Positions 35,541 to 47,469 of a DNA stretch of 64,000 nucleotides are shown here, piece by piece. Origin of the DNA: Thalassia testudinum (lineage: Eukaryota > Streptophyta > Magnoliopsida > Alismatales > Hydrocharitaceae). The notes under the pieces were generated by a model. That model was given only the letters and a program-made list of their open reading frames with translations, was not told where the DNA came from and ran no database searches. The DNA lies in contig JAZHRO010000055.1 in the NCBI GenBank assembly GCA_037157565.1, forward strand, positions 37,541,001 to 37,605,000, in the 5' to 3' direction. How positions within the stretch are numbered: the first letter of the stretch is position 1; each line of letters begins with the position of its first letter. A program made the translations under genes and the position numbers.

Positions 35541-37825
35541 AGTTGAATAATATAAGCAAGCGGGAGTATAATAATATCAAAGTATAAACAATGAGAACAC
35601 TTGGGTTTACATGGAAACCACGCTCACGAAGAATAGGGGAAAAATCATAGGAGAAGTGTCCTATGGGTGTGTGTTTGTATTTATTCTTCTCAAAGAAACA
35701 AGTGAGTACATGCCTATTTATAGGCCATCACACACTTCACGTTCCCACAACAGATGATGTGGTACTAAATGGCCACTTATACAATTCTTTTAAGACTCCC
35801 CCTCAAGTTAGAGTATGGAATGCTCAGCTTGTAACACAAAGAAACCTATCTGCACAGGAGAACAAAAAAAAAACTTTCTCAACTGGTACAACTGCCTCTC
35901 CTCTGCAGATGACAATTGAACTCTTGTTCATGCCTGTAGGCAGGTATTCTGATGATGGCACATTAGCGAAGTTGAAGCTTGACTATGAACTGCTCTAGTT
36001 GGCTCAGACATAGGCCTCTCCTTTGGAGACCTTAATTGGTGTTAATGACTCCCCATTCAGTATCCCTATCATGGGCCTTCCTTTGAAGATCTCAAAACTA
36101 GATCTCTCCTGTGGAGTCCATGAAATTGGATCTCTCACATAGAAACCTAGCATGGGTCCTTCTTCTAAGGACCTTAAAGTTGGATCTCCCTCTTGGACAC
36201 CTCAAAATTTTGGACCTTCCAGAGTTGTGGTTTCTTATGTGTTGACCTTGAAGAAAGGGACTCCCAAATGGAGGATGACTATAATAGGATCCACACTCCC
36301 CCTTTCTCTTGTACTCATACGGGAGAAGAAACAAACCTAGCGAAGACAAAAAAAAAATAAGACTAGAGAAAAACTCCTCCCCTTCTTCTCTTAAAATTCA
36401 TCATTTTTCTATCATTTTTTCCTTTTCTTTTTTCTCTCTCTATTTTTTTTTTTTGATATTTTTCTTCTCTCCTTTTTGTTCTCTTTTTCTATTTTTTCTT
36501 ATTTTCTTTTTTCTTTATGTTTTCCTCTCGTTTTTTTCACTTCAACTCACTTTCTTTTTTCAAAACCTAACTGAGAGACCAACATAAAGAGAAAATAAAG
36601 GTCAATACCTTTTTCATTGCTCTGTGCTTCCTTGCAAGATAGACACCGTGATCTCTGCCTCCGTCGGCTAGACCTTGTCTCCTCTTTCTCTTCTTTCTCT
36701 CTTCCCCTTTTCAAAGCATTGCAGTCGCCACTCACACGAGGATCTCGCTCTTGATCTTGTCCTCACGAGATCTCTACCACGCCTTCATCGAGATTGCCAT
36801 CGCCATCACCGCAATCTTCGTCGGAGATTGCTCTACCTGATCCCAATCGTTGTCGTTGCCTCTTCGTTATAAATCTCTCCTCACTCTTCTCAAGCATCGC
36901 TAGCACTCGATCATGTCATTTGGGGGTGTTGCAGCCCCCTCTTACGTCGCCGCCAAACCTAGTGTGGATTTGGGTAGGTCACCAAAGTGGCTAGTGCCAC
37001 CAGCGCTTCACCACGCCGCAACAACGCTGCTGCGAATGCCACCATTGTTGTCCTGTCCACACGTTGCCTCACGTGATGCTCAAAACATCACCTTCTTTGT
37101 CGATCTCGCTTTAATCGACGCCGTCATTGTCGCTACACCTCGCGCACCCTAAAATCACCAAAATTGCCGCCTATTCTTCTTCCTAATCTCATGCCTCTAC
37201 TACTGCTGCTATTACGCACTGCCAACGACTCCGATCTCGACGTCGCCTTTGTCAACGATCTCGCATAATCGAGTGGTGGACTGAAGGTGGGGATGACCAC
37301 CACGCTCGTGAGGAAGCGCACACACCTCAGCATGCACGCCGTCAAGCGCCGCACCTATTCCGAGTCTAGCAACACAGCCAAGACCAACACCGTCGGCTAT
37401 CGCCTCACCGTGTTCTCCATCGAGAAGATCCCCCTTGAGCACTGGATGAAACTTCGATGCCTCCTTCCCAGACTTCCTCTTCTTCAAACGAACTTGGAAC
37501 AATAATAAAACTCCAAAAGGTAAAGAAAATATAATATCTAGAACAATAGATCATCCTCAAGGTCAACTTATTTTGATATTAAGTTAAATAATATAAATAA
37601 GTGGAAGTATAATAATATCAAAAGCATAAACAATGAGAATACTTAGGTTTATGTGGTTTTCATTTACGAAGAATGGTGGGAAAATTACAGGAGAAGTATG
37701 GGTGTGTGTTTCTATTTATTCTTCTCAAAGAAATAAGTTAGGAGTATATATCTATTTACACACTCTACATTCCTACAATAGACGATGTGGTATTAAATGT
37801 TCATTTACATACAATTCTCTCAACA
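35541..37825 (-). mobile_element. Copia-like derivative G (2.3 kb) without coding sequence
   Basis: LTRs are 35541-35795 and 37582-37825, clearly alike but diverged (shared ataataatatcaaa, gtgtgtgttt, tttattcttctcaaagaaa). The flanks are tagtt at 35536-35540 and tagtt at 37826-37830, a perfect duplication. A polypurine-like tract (minus strand CTTGAGGGGGAGTC) abuts the left LTR, and a decayed primer site (37570-37581, minus strand TAATATCAAAAT) abuts the right. The 1.8-kb interior encodes no retroelement protein: it is a T-rich block (36360-36560) and GC-rich sequence (36680-37500). A deletion derivative moved by other copias is likely. It interrupts copia H RT. Confidence 0.8.
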
Positions 37826-37830
37826 TAGTT

Positions 37831-38470
37831 TGTAGGGCCTCTAATAAAGAGCTGAGCAATAGAATGTCATCCACATATAAAGAAAATATATCACATAATC
37901 TGTTCCTTTGTAGCTAAATAGGGAAGTGTCAGTTTTTTATCCTTGGAAACCAATGGCCTGTAGGAAGGTGGATAAGTGATAAACCATGCCCATGGTGCCT
38001 ATTTTAGCTCATATAGATATCTATGAAGCTTGCAAATATATGTGGGGAAGTTTGGATGAACAAAACCTTGTGGGTGTGTTATGTAGATGTCCTCTCGTAG
38101 AGTGCCACTTAAGAAGGCATTTTTTATGTCATTTGGTGCATCAGCCAGTTATTTGTTTGTGCTAAGGCAAGGAGTAAACGAATGGTTAGTCGCATAATAG
38201 TAGGACAGAAGGTTTCATAATAAGCTACTCCTTGTTGATGGAAGCTCTTGGCTACAAGGCGAGCTTTGTACGATCAGTTTTACCACCAAATCTGTGTAAA
38301 TCCATTTGGAACCAATAACATATACATGAGATTGTCTTAGTATTGTTGCAAAGAAGTGCATCAAACTCATCTGTCATTGCAGCCATCCAGTGAAATGTTT
38401 TTGATGCTTGGGTATAAGTTGTTGACTCCAATTCCTCATTTGCTGAATTTAAACAGGTTCATAGGGGTGG
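37831..38470 (-). pseudogene. Copia H reverse transcriptase, part
   Basis: The minus strand carries the RT catalytic box LYVDDILL (YVDD at 37866-37877, intact) at the edge of insertion G. Upstream RT motifs lie at 38060-38400, read through stops (comparable to the HQMDVKNAFL and ARLVAKGF regions). RT continues beyond G at 35535-35285 and beyond copia B at 28460-28030, where FTRLDIAFPVNQLSQVMH is readable. Confidence 0.7.
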
Positions 38471-38936
38471 CAAGTACCCTTATAGAACTTTTTATGAATG
38501 CCATGCATGGAATGGGTGATTAGAGGGTAAGCTATGGATGTGGGGGTGATTATGAGGTGGATGTGGATACCGAAGTTGGGTTTCCGGAGATGGATATGGT
38601 GGGGAAGGTGATGGTCAATATGATGATGGTGGTGATGGTATTGAGGTGGATGATGAATGGGAGGCAGTTTGCTGTTGGAACTAGATGAGCAAATAGGGGT
38701 GTTTAGAAGGTCTCATGGTATGTGGAGAATTGAATTTCAGGGAACATGTGTGTTGGAGTGTGTGTTAATTTGATTGGCTTTGAATCACAATATTGTTTCA
38801 TCAAATACAACATAATGAGAAATGAGGAATTTGGAGATTATTGGATTGTAGCACCTGTATGCTTTGCAACAATTGCTACACCCAAGAAATGTATGCAGTG
38901 TAGATTGCTGTTGAATTTTATTGCTGTTGTATGGGT

Positions 38937-39780
38937 TCAGGAGTGGATAACAACTACATCCAAAAGTTTTGATGAATGAATAATCCGGTGTAGTGTCATA
39001 TTATAGCTCATAAGGAATCTTCCCATTGAGTTCTGTGGAGGGTAAAAGATTAATTGAATAGGCTGCAACATGAAGAGTGTAGCACCAGGACCTCGAGGTG
39101 TGCAACTCTGATATAGCAGAGCTCTAGTAAGTTCAATCATATGCTTATTCTTGCATTCATCCAAGCCATTTTGTTGTGGTGTATATGGTACTGACAACAA
39201 ATGTTTGATGCCTTCTGATGTAGACCATTGATGAAGATTTCCATATTTGCCCCTCCAATCTGATTGAACAGATTTTGTAAATATATGAAACATGATTTGT
39301 GGAAAGGCATCAGTGGGAAAATAATGATCAATCTTATTCCAAAAAGAAACCTTACACCTCTTTATATAGAGAAAGGTGTGGGAGTAATTACAGAGATAAA
39401 CCAATAAGAAATAAAAATGACAAAATAGTCCTAAAAAGTATAAACAAGACCAAAGGGGGGCCTCAATATTATGAAATTGGAAGAATTTGTTGAAGACATC
39501 TGATTTTTAATCAAAGGAAAAACTCAAGTGAACTTGGTACGGTCATCAATAAATGCGACAATATATTTGAAGCCATTGTTAGATAAGATGGGAGAAGTCC
39601 ATACATCTGTAAAGATAAGATCAAAGGGTTGCTTGTTAATTGTAAAAGTAGAAGATAGAGGCAGTTTAGGTGCCTTTGTCTCTAGACAAATATTGCAAGG
39701 TATTTGTACTTTTGTAGAAGTGGCAGAGCCAATATATTAACAGCCTTGACGACATCAAAGTTGACATAAGCGAGCTGTTG
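38937..39780 (-). pseudogene. Copia H integrase, interrupted by a 181-bp insertion
   Basis: Right part (39760-39471): integrase core with FIDDRTKFT. Left part (39284-38937): KSVQSDWRGKYGN, then YTPQQNGLDECKNKHMIELT. The two parts are in one frame if 39290-39470 is taken out, with a shared 7-base word at both joints. Several stops remain. Confidence 0.75.
39290..39470. mobile_element. 181-bp insertion in copia H integrase, probably a solo short copia LTR
   Basis: Bounded by tatgaaa at 39284-39290 and 39470-39476, of which 5 bp is probably the target duplication. It contains ctctttatatagag followed by gtgggagtaattacag, like the TATA region of the copia A and B LTRs. It lies cleanly inside a coding frame. 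Confidence 0.6.
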
Positions 39781-40167
39781 ATGCCATGGCTGGAGAGATG
39801 CTTTATCAGTTAGAAGAGCTTTTATGGTGGTGGGCATGTTCTGTTGCAGTGACTGAACTTTGCTTGAAGGGAGCCAGAGCTCAGAGGCCTTGCCTGGCTT
39901 TGCCTCGAAGAAGCACTTAATTTGGCACTAGGTCCTTTACATACATCATGAGGATACATTTAAAATAGCAATGATTATCAAATGCAATTTTTTGAACATA
40001 GAGCAGAGTGTTTGATGCATCAAGAACATGAAGTATGTCATTTAGATGAAGTGGTGTAGATGATGGAGGTAGGAATAGATAGACAGTCAACGTCTGAAAT
40101 TTTTGAATGTTGCCTGTTGCCAAAGTGCACTTCATCATTTCCCTGATATTTCGAACTAAAGTCAAGA

Positions 40168-41115
40168 TTAGGCAGAGTTTGTGATATGATGAGATGCACT
40201 GGAGTCCAGATGCCATAGTTTAGTTACAAAATTTAGATCTTCAGTATTGGCAGTAGAAGATGAGGAATAATCCCCTTTCAAAAAAAAAAAAGATGAGGAA
40301 TAACCATGGTCATATCTGCTAATACAGTTGATGGCCATATGATTAGTGTGCCCACAAATGACAAGGGGACACAGCATTAAATGGCTTGGGAAAACAGTTA
40401 AGAGCTTTTTTGCCCAAAAGGTGATTGCCCACGAGATACCCACCTTTGCATTATTGATAGAGATCTCATCTCAGGAGCTTGTTGTTTGCAAGATCTGCAG
40501 CTTATGAGTGAGCAGAATAGCAACCATATCTTCAAATGAAATGCAATCAGTGCGATTAGCCACCACAGAATCATAATCAGGGCCAAGCCCGTGTCTACTG
40601 GTTTTGTAGAGGTAGTAGCGAGATTTGCAGCAATCATCTTCACTTTGTTAACATATTAAAAAATTGTTAGGTCACCCTTCATGATTGTAGTTAATTCAGC
40701 TTTGTACTGGAAAATAGGAAACTTCAATTGAGTAGTTAATTACTTCTCAAGAAATAACCAAGCATCATGAGAGGTTGCTAGATGAATAAGTTGAGAGAAA
40801 ATTTCCTCAGCACATAGGCGAAGATCCAACTCAATATTAGCTGACCTTTGCACCTCTGTTGGAGATATTCATCAGATAGAACTGTGCGACCTGTAGCATC
40901 TTTCCCAGATTGAGGGGTAGGGAGTGTATCATCAACGAGTCCAATAAATCATATGAGTGGAGCAAAGGAGTTATCTGGGCCAGATTGAATAGTTTGTGGC
41001 ATTGAGCTTGAAGAGAGTGCTAAATATTAGATTCAAGGGTGACATTCTGCAACAGCAGGCTTGCCCCCTTCATGTTGTTAACAGCTTCAGGATTAGAGCT
41101 GGACATGCTCATGCT
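40168..41115 (-). pseudogene. Copia H gag and protease
   Basis: Gag starts at an ATG near 41113 (MSMSSSNPEAVNN) and runs with stops to a zinc-knuckle remnant (CPLVICGHTNHMAINC, about 40320-40360). The protease follows near 40190 with LWHLDSSASHHITN, where the D-S-G triad reads DSS. The frame shifts several times between 40640 and 41100. Confidence 0.75.
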
Positions 41116-41124
41116 GGGACAATT

Positions 41125-41729
41125 TGGATCAATTAGAATAGAACAGAGAAGTAGTGGGAGAGAGTGAGAAAAGGAGAGAAAGGAGAACGAACAAGAGAGA
41201 TGTGACTAATGAGGTGGCGTCATACCATTCTTCTGTCACCACTGTTTATATAGCCATAGGCCCTATTTGGTAGAGGTTTAAAGTTTAAGACTAGCTAAAG
41301 TTTAGGAAGTTTTAAGGACGGATAAGTGAATGGGTAAGAGGAAGGTTAGCAGCTGTGAATGTGATAGTTGAGTTGATATGTTATTATTGATTTTTGTTTT
41401 TATTTGTTTTGGGAGTGAATTAGTAGGATAAGTGTGATAGGTGGATGTGATGGGTAGGAGTGACGTAGTGGGGGTAGATATATTGGTGAGAGGTAGGTGT
41501 GATGGATGATGATAGATGTGACAGGTAGGGAAAAAACTTTTTCACTGTTCATTAACTGAAGCATTAACACCTGACATGTAAGATAAAACCCTCCTTTAAA
41601 CTGACACCAAACAGGGCCATAGGTTCTACCTACCTGTAGGGACCAGGTGGTTACAAAGCAAGAATTGCAGGTTACACGGGGGTAGGAGTATTCTCTCCAA
41701 TTTACATGTGCATACCATTCTCCCCAACA
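41125..41729 (-). repeat. 5' LTR of copia H, containing a MITE
   Basis: It matches 23263-23475 apart from the 360-bp MITE at 41259-41618. Confidence 0.7.
41259..41618. mobile_element. MITE (360 bp) inside the copia H LTR
   Basis: Terminal inverted repeats: ggccctatttggtagaggtt at the left and, read on the minus strand, GGCCCTGTTTGGTGTCAGTT at the right; both continue TAAAG. Flanking 3-bp repeat ata at 41256-41258 and 41619-41621. Noncoding. The ends and short AT-rich duplication fit a Tourist/PIF-Harbinger-type MITE. Confidence 0.8.
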
Positions 41730-42238
41730 CATGTGAACTTCCTGCTGGATATATATTCCCATTGGGAACTTTCTTCAAATATGCTTTTGTTGAGTGGAAT
41801 AAGTTATTTTGCTAATGACTCCTTAGCCTAAATAAGATCCTCCAGATATTGGATTCAAGCTAAATAAATTGGCCATAAGTGTGACATAGAAGTGGTGCAC
41901 GCCACATCAGTAATAGAGGACTTTACAATAACAAACCGTTAATAGAAATAGGAAATTGGCTTCCCCAAATGGTAACTCACACTTTGGCTTGCACTTTTTG
42001 ATATCATGGTTGGTTTGTGAACAACCATTATAAATATTTGTATATGAGTGACCGTGTATGGAGGAGGATGATATGTTGATATCACAACCTTGTTGAAGCT
42101 TATTCTATCTCCTATATTTGTCGGCATAATTCGCCATTTCACACTCGTCACTCAATGTTTAATTGCATGGCCATGTTTTACTCATCTGCCATAGGTTGGT
42201 TAACTTACCTGGGTAACCATTTGAATTTTCTTATTTAG

Positions 42239-42538
<300 letters not shown>

Positions 42539-43935
42539 TGAAAATATTCTTCAATGCTACAAAATAGTCATTACAACCTGAGAATATGAAGAGTTAGATT
42601 GCAATTCTTAAATAGCTAACTTTTCCTGAACTTCTTGAATTTATTGTGGATATCATTCATATAATGATACTTGTATGATGAAGACAGTCTTTCTAAGCCC
42701 AACAAACTGCAAATAATGGTAAAATGTTTTTTTTTTGTTTCCCTGTGTTCTTTTTAAATAGTAGAAGGCATTCACTCTTTTTATTAAGAAAACTTCAAGG
42801 TGCAAAATGCAATGATTGCAGGGACTCTAGAGTTATGTCAACTGAAACAAATGGAGACTCAGTTTAGTTCTTTTCTAAAACAATAATGGATCGGAACTTC
42901 TGCTTTTAAAATTTTTTTTGAAAAGGACTTCTGCTTTTTAACTTACGCTTTTAAAATTAGTATGCCTTGCAACCAATGTATGTTGCACCTCAACACTAAC
43001 TAAATCCTTCACCTTTTTGGAGAGGGGAGAGGGGAGAGGTGATTGAGATTGCATTGCCAGTGGACTAAACTAGTAAGATTTATTGGCAAGACTCAAGATT
43101 AGAAAATCTTACTGTTGTTAAGCTTCTGAAGTCCTCTTGTCTTCATCTGCTAGCCTTTGTAGATTCTGAGTGTAAAAGTTGGCAAAGCTTCAACATTGTT
43201 ATTACTTTCTAACATGCACTAAACCCAGAAAGACAACAATGTGAATGTCCTAAAACCTAGTAGCTTTCTGAAGATAAGAGTCCCAACCTAGGACTCAGTA
43301 TTGGTGCTGTCAAAGGAGTTATAATAGTCTACTATCTACTTGTTTGGCTATCAAGCATCAAGACATGTCTTGTGAGCAAGACTAATAGACACAGAGGTGA
43401 ATAACTATGTGGGATTCGACCAAGTAACTATCTAAGCCAGCTGAGTTAGCCTTTTGATTCTAGTCATTCATTCTATTTACTTGTGATACTTTGATCTCTT
43501 AGAAATTTATTAGTATAGGTCAGTCCAAGTTGCATCTTCATCTTTAGGAACCAAAAAAGTGCTTTTGGAACATTCATAGCAAAACATACAAGAAAGAAAT
43601 GGGGTACTAGAATATGGGAGGCTCATTATTCAACTAACCTTTGCATTCCTTCAATGAATCTCTCAGTTGTCAAAGGGAGCAATATATAAGATGCAAATAG
43701 TAAACTTACAAGTAAACTAGAAATGCAGATACCAACTACAGTTGATGTTCAGTTTCTCTTTGGATCCTAATTCAAAATGTAAAGTGTTCAATTCGAACAT
43801 GCAGTCCTGATTGAATTGGTTCTAGTTACTCTTTGGGATGAAATGGAAGATGGGAGGAGACTCTTGAACAATGAAAAGGATCCAATTCCACTTGGACAGT
43901 TTTTATGGTTTAATTGTCATAGCTCTATGATTCAT

Positions 43936-44080
43936 ATTAGGTTTATCATTGTATAAATTCATGAAGATGTTTTCGCTTTTTTTGAATGAATCATGGTTGG
44001 TTTCAAACCAACCAAGTTAGCTCCATCATATATCTATAATTTGGATTAGGTTTATCATTGTATGGATTCATGAAGATGTT
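43936..44080. repeat. Short tandem duplication (109-bp period)
   Basis: attaggtttatcattgtat is followed by aattcatgaagatgtt at 43936 and gattcatgaagatgtt at 44045, in direct orientation. Confidence 0.75.
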
Positions 44081-44257
44081 CATTCAACTGAATTGTGATT
44101 AAGCCTTCTTTTTAATAAATAATAAGTAAATGAATTGTAGAGAGAATGAAGTATGTCAATTTCTCTAAGAAAACCATAGAACGTAATTTATATAAGAAAA
44201 GAAAATGACAAAAAATGACAGAAGATAGAAAAGCATCAAAAGGAGACTTCTTTACAC

Positions 44258-45790
44258 CTTAAGCTAGACTATAGATTCTGCCATGCTTAACTTGGAACAA
44301 CGCTGGTTAAATAATGCTCAAGGAAGCACCTTAGTGAATATATTTGCAATTTAATCTCCAAAAGTCACATGATAGGTGCAAATGAACCCTTTTTGAATCA
44401 TATCATGGGTGTCGTGGCAATCCACTTCCACATGCTTTGTTCTCTCATGGAAGATTGGATTATTGGCAATGAAGATAGCTATCTTGTCATTACATCACAT
44501 CTCATCTACATAGGACAAAGTAGAATAATGTGTAAGTCACTAAGGATAGAATAGATCCACATTAGCTCCCAAGTGGCTTTAGCCATAGCCCTGTATTTAG
44601 ATTCAACACTAGGTCTAGCCACCTCTATCTACTTCTTACTTCACCAAGTAACCAGATTTCCTCCTATAAATATGCAGAACCTGGTGGTAGACTTCCTATC
44701 TTTGGGACACCCTGCATAATCCATATCTGTATAAGTCACCACATCTAAGGACTTGTCACAAGTGAATAGTAGTCGCTTTCATGGTACAGATTTTAAGTAT
44801 TTGAGAGTCATCATGGCTACATCCCAATGTACTTTCCTCGACTTTTCATAAATTGGCTCACCTTGCTAACTACAAAGGTAATGTTAGGGTGCGTGATGGT
44901 AACATACAATAGTTTCCCAATAAGACACTTGTACTATTTTGCATCTACCTATCCTGAACCATCATTGTGCATATGTATATTGGGATCCATGGGAATACAC
45001 GCAGGCTTGCACCCAACATGCCTGGCCCCTGAAGAAAATCAACTACATACTTCCTCTGAGAAAGTACAACTCCCCATGCATTCCAAGCTACCTCAATGCC
45101 AAGGACATACCACAATGGCCCCAAGTCCTCTATAACAAAGTGTTTGACAAGGAATTCCTTGGTAGCTTCATCTTGCCTATATCATCCCCAGTTAATATAA
45201 TATCATCCACATATACTAACAATTCTTCCTCTTCCAGCTTTCTTCACAAATAGAAAATGGTCCACAGATGATCTCTTGAAGCCAACCTCCTCAATTACAT
45301 TAGACAACTTTTGGAATTGTGCATGTGGAGTTTATTTGAGTCCATAGATTTCTTTGTGTAGTTTGCATACCTTACTGCACTCACCCTGAATTTTGAACCT
45401 TAGAAGCTTTTGCATGTAAACTTTCTCTTTGAGGTCACCATAAAGGAATACATTCTTCACGTCTAAGTAGTCAACTACCCAATCTAAGTGAACTGCAATA
45501 GATATAAGAATCCAATCAGTGGGAAGTTATGCAACTGGGAAGAAGGTATCAAAGTAATCCATGTCACAGGTTTTAGTGTAACCTTTTTCCACTAACCATG
45601 CCTTGTATCATTCCATGGATCCATCTGGCTTGTATTTGACTGTGTATACCCACTTACAACCTACAATGGTAGCATCTGTCGGGGGATCAACCAAACTCCA
45701 ACTTCCATGTGAGATTAATGCAACCAACTCATCATTTATGGTTTGCTACCACTTCGGATCCAAGAGCACTTCTTGATGAGTGGTGGGCAT
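44258..45790 (-). pseudogene. Copia C reverse transcriptase and RNase H
   Basis: The RT catalytic box LLVYVDDIILTGDD is intact (YVDD at 45202-45213). Other RT motifs are readable at 45400-45700 between stops. The RNase H region spans about 44300-44900, heavily interrupted. Confidence 0.7.
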
Positions 45791-46189
45791 GTGCTCAGTT
45801 GAGAGCGCTAATGTAATCTACTTGTACCAAGGAAAGAGAATTGCCATGGACACGTGCTTAGAAATGGGATGCAACGTGCATAATCAAGTACCTTTCCTCT
45901 AAGGCAATGGGAAGGTCAAGGCCATTATCTGTAGAGTCATTTGCGCCCTTTACAAATTCAGGTTGCTAGGAATCTTTCTGATTCACGGGGGTACTATTTG
46001 TACCTGAAACAGCATAGCTCAAAGGTGCATCAGTATTATCAAATGTAGGAATTACCTTCAACATAGATGATGGTGCTTGCTCTAGAGGAAGGGGGTTGTT
46101 TTGTAGTAGATAACGGTGAACAAAGGTCACTTTGAACCTGTTGTCATGCCCACTATCTAGAATAGGTGTAGGAGCAACAGCCTTATAGG

Positions 46190-47060
46190 AGTGAGCATGG
46201 GAATCATAGCTTCATTGTTTGTAGCAGGTGCAATAATCTAGGATCTAGCAAAGGAATAATATGGGATAGACTCAAAGAAAGAGACATTGGCACTAACATA
46301 GTGATATCTGCTAATAGGGTCATAACACTGATATCCCTTTTGAGTCTTACAATATCCCATAAATATGCAGTTGACAACTCAGGGAGGAAGCTTGTCCCTA
46401 TTAGGGCCATAGAGGTGAACAAAGCAAACACACTCGAATATGTTAGGTGGTACCCTAAAAAGTTCCTTCTCCAGAAATAGAAGAGAATAAAGAACTTTGT
46501 CAAGAACACTGGAAGGAATTCAGTTCACCAAATAACATGCGGTAAGAACACCATCACCCTAATAAGACAATGGAACACTATTTTGGATGAGGAGAATCTT
46601 AGCAACATCCATAATATGATTATGTTTTCTCTTAGCTATCCCATTTTGATGCGATGTATAAGGGCAATTGGTTTGGTGGATGATACCATACCCTTGAAAT
46701 ATAGAGTGAAGAGTATAGATACAAAACTCCAAAGCATTATCCATCCGAATGATCTTCATGTGAGCTCTGAAATCTAAATTGACTCGTTATTTCTATGATA
46801 AAGTTCTTGATTACGTCACCCACTTCTAACTTCAGCCTCAACAAGAAAACCTAGGACAAACGAGAAAAAACAACAATAACTAGATAAAATGTCTTCTATG
46901 ATCGGGAGCACGACTCAGACCCCAAACATCAAGGTGAAGTAACTAAAAGAAAGACTCTATACTACTACCTTGCCGACTACAGAATGAACTCCTGTGGTGT
47001 TTGCCCAGTAGGCACACCTCGCACTGAAATGTAATAGTAGGTGGAATATGAGGTATCATC
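46190..47060 (-). pseudogene. Copia C integrase
   Basis: The core piece (46759-46559) reads MDNALEFCIYTLHSIFQGYG and CPYTSHQNGIAKRKHNHIMD. The C-terminal part lies at 46509-46204. The upstream zinc region (CLLGKHH-like) is near 46990-47030. Stops and frameshifts throughout. Confidence 0.7.
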
Positions 47061-47469
47061 TGCTAAATCATGGGCAATGGTATGTAATCGAATATGAGGT
47101 GGCAAGGATAGTTTGATGATTTGTTAGATGGAATAGAGACATCCAACATATGGAAACTACAATAGCTGATAAACACCCCCTCCTCAAGGCCACAACCAAT
47201 CACCTATCCCGTCAATATATCCTAAAACATGAGGAACACAGAGTTGAAAATAGCTTTGCAGTTAAAGTCCTTTGTAATTTAATTTGAAAGTAAATTCAAA
47301 GGAAAATTTTAGGCAAGTAAAACATTTTACAATCATATATGAGGGGGGCTATCTAAACCTTTCCCTGACCCGTAACAGGGGAATGTCTCCCATCAGCCAT
47401 AATTGTCCAGTCAGATGAATCAGGTTGTAATCAGGAAAATTGTTGTGCATTCCCACATATATGTCGCGA

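Larger units (their letters stand above)
23263..41729 (-). mobile_element. Copia element H, outermost host of the intron-2 nest
   Basis: A Ty1/copia element whose LTRs are 23263-23475 and 41125-41729 (about 240 bp once the MITE is discounted). Internal pieces, right to left, are gag (41113-40450), protease (~40190), integrase (39780-38990), RT (38400-37831, 35535-35285) and RT end/RNase H (28460-28030, 23660-23480). This is copia order, split by copia A, B and G. A polypurine stretch (minus strand TTTGAGGGAG) abuts the left LTR. No clear target duplication was found. Unlike the other copias here, no initiator-Met primer site is seen: the gag ATG lies only about a dozen bases from the LTR. Confidence 0.8.
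22720..42238 (+). other. GLR intron 2 (19.5 kb), filled by a nested retrotransposon cluster
   Basis: Donor gtaagt at 22720 and acceptor ttatttag ending 42238. The phase-0 junction joins VAQD to VYDAAVGD, the conserved S1 continuation. Only about 540 bp at the left and 510 bp at the right lie outside copia H and its guests. Without insertions the intron would be about 1 kb. Confidence 0.88.

Noticed and set aside
36309..36587. Phe-rich open frame
   Set aside because: Translation of a T-rich tract in derivative G; not a membrane protein.
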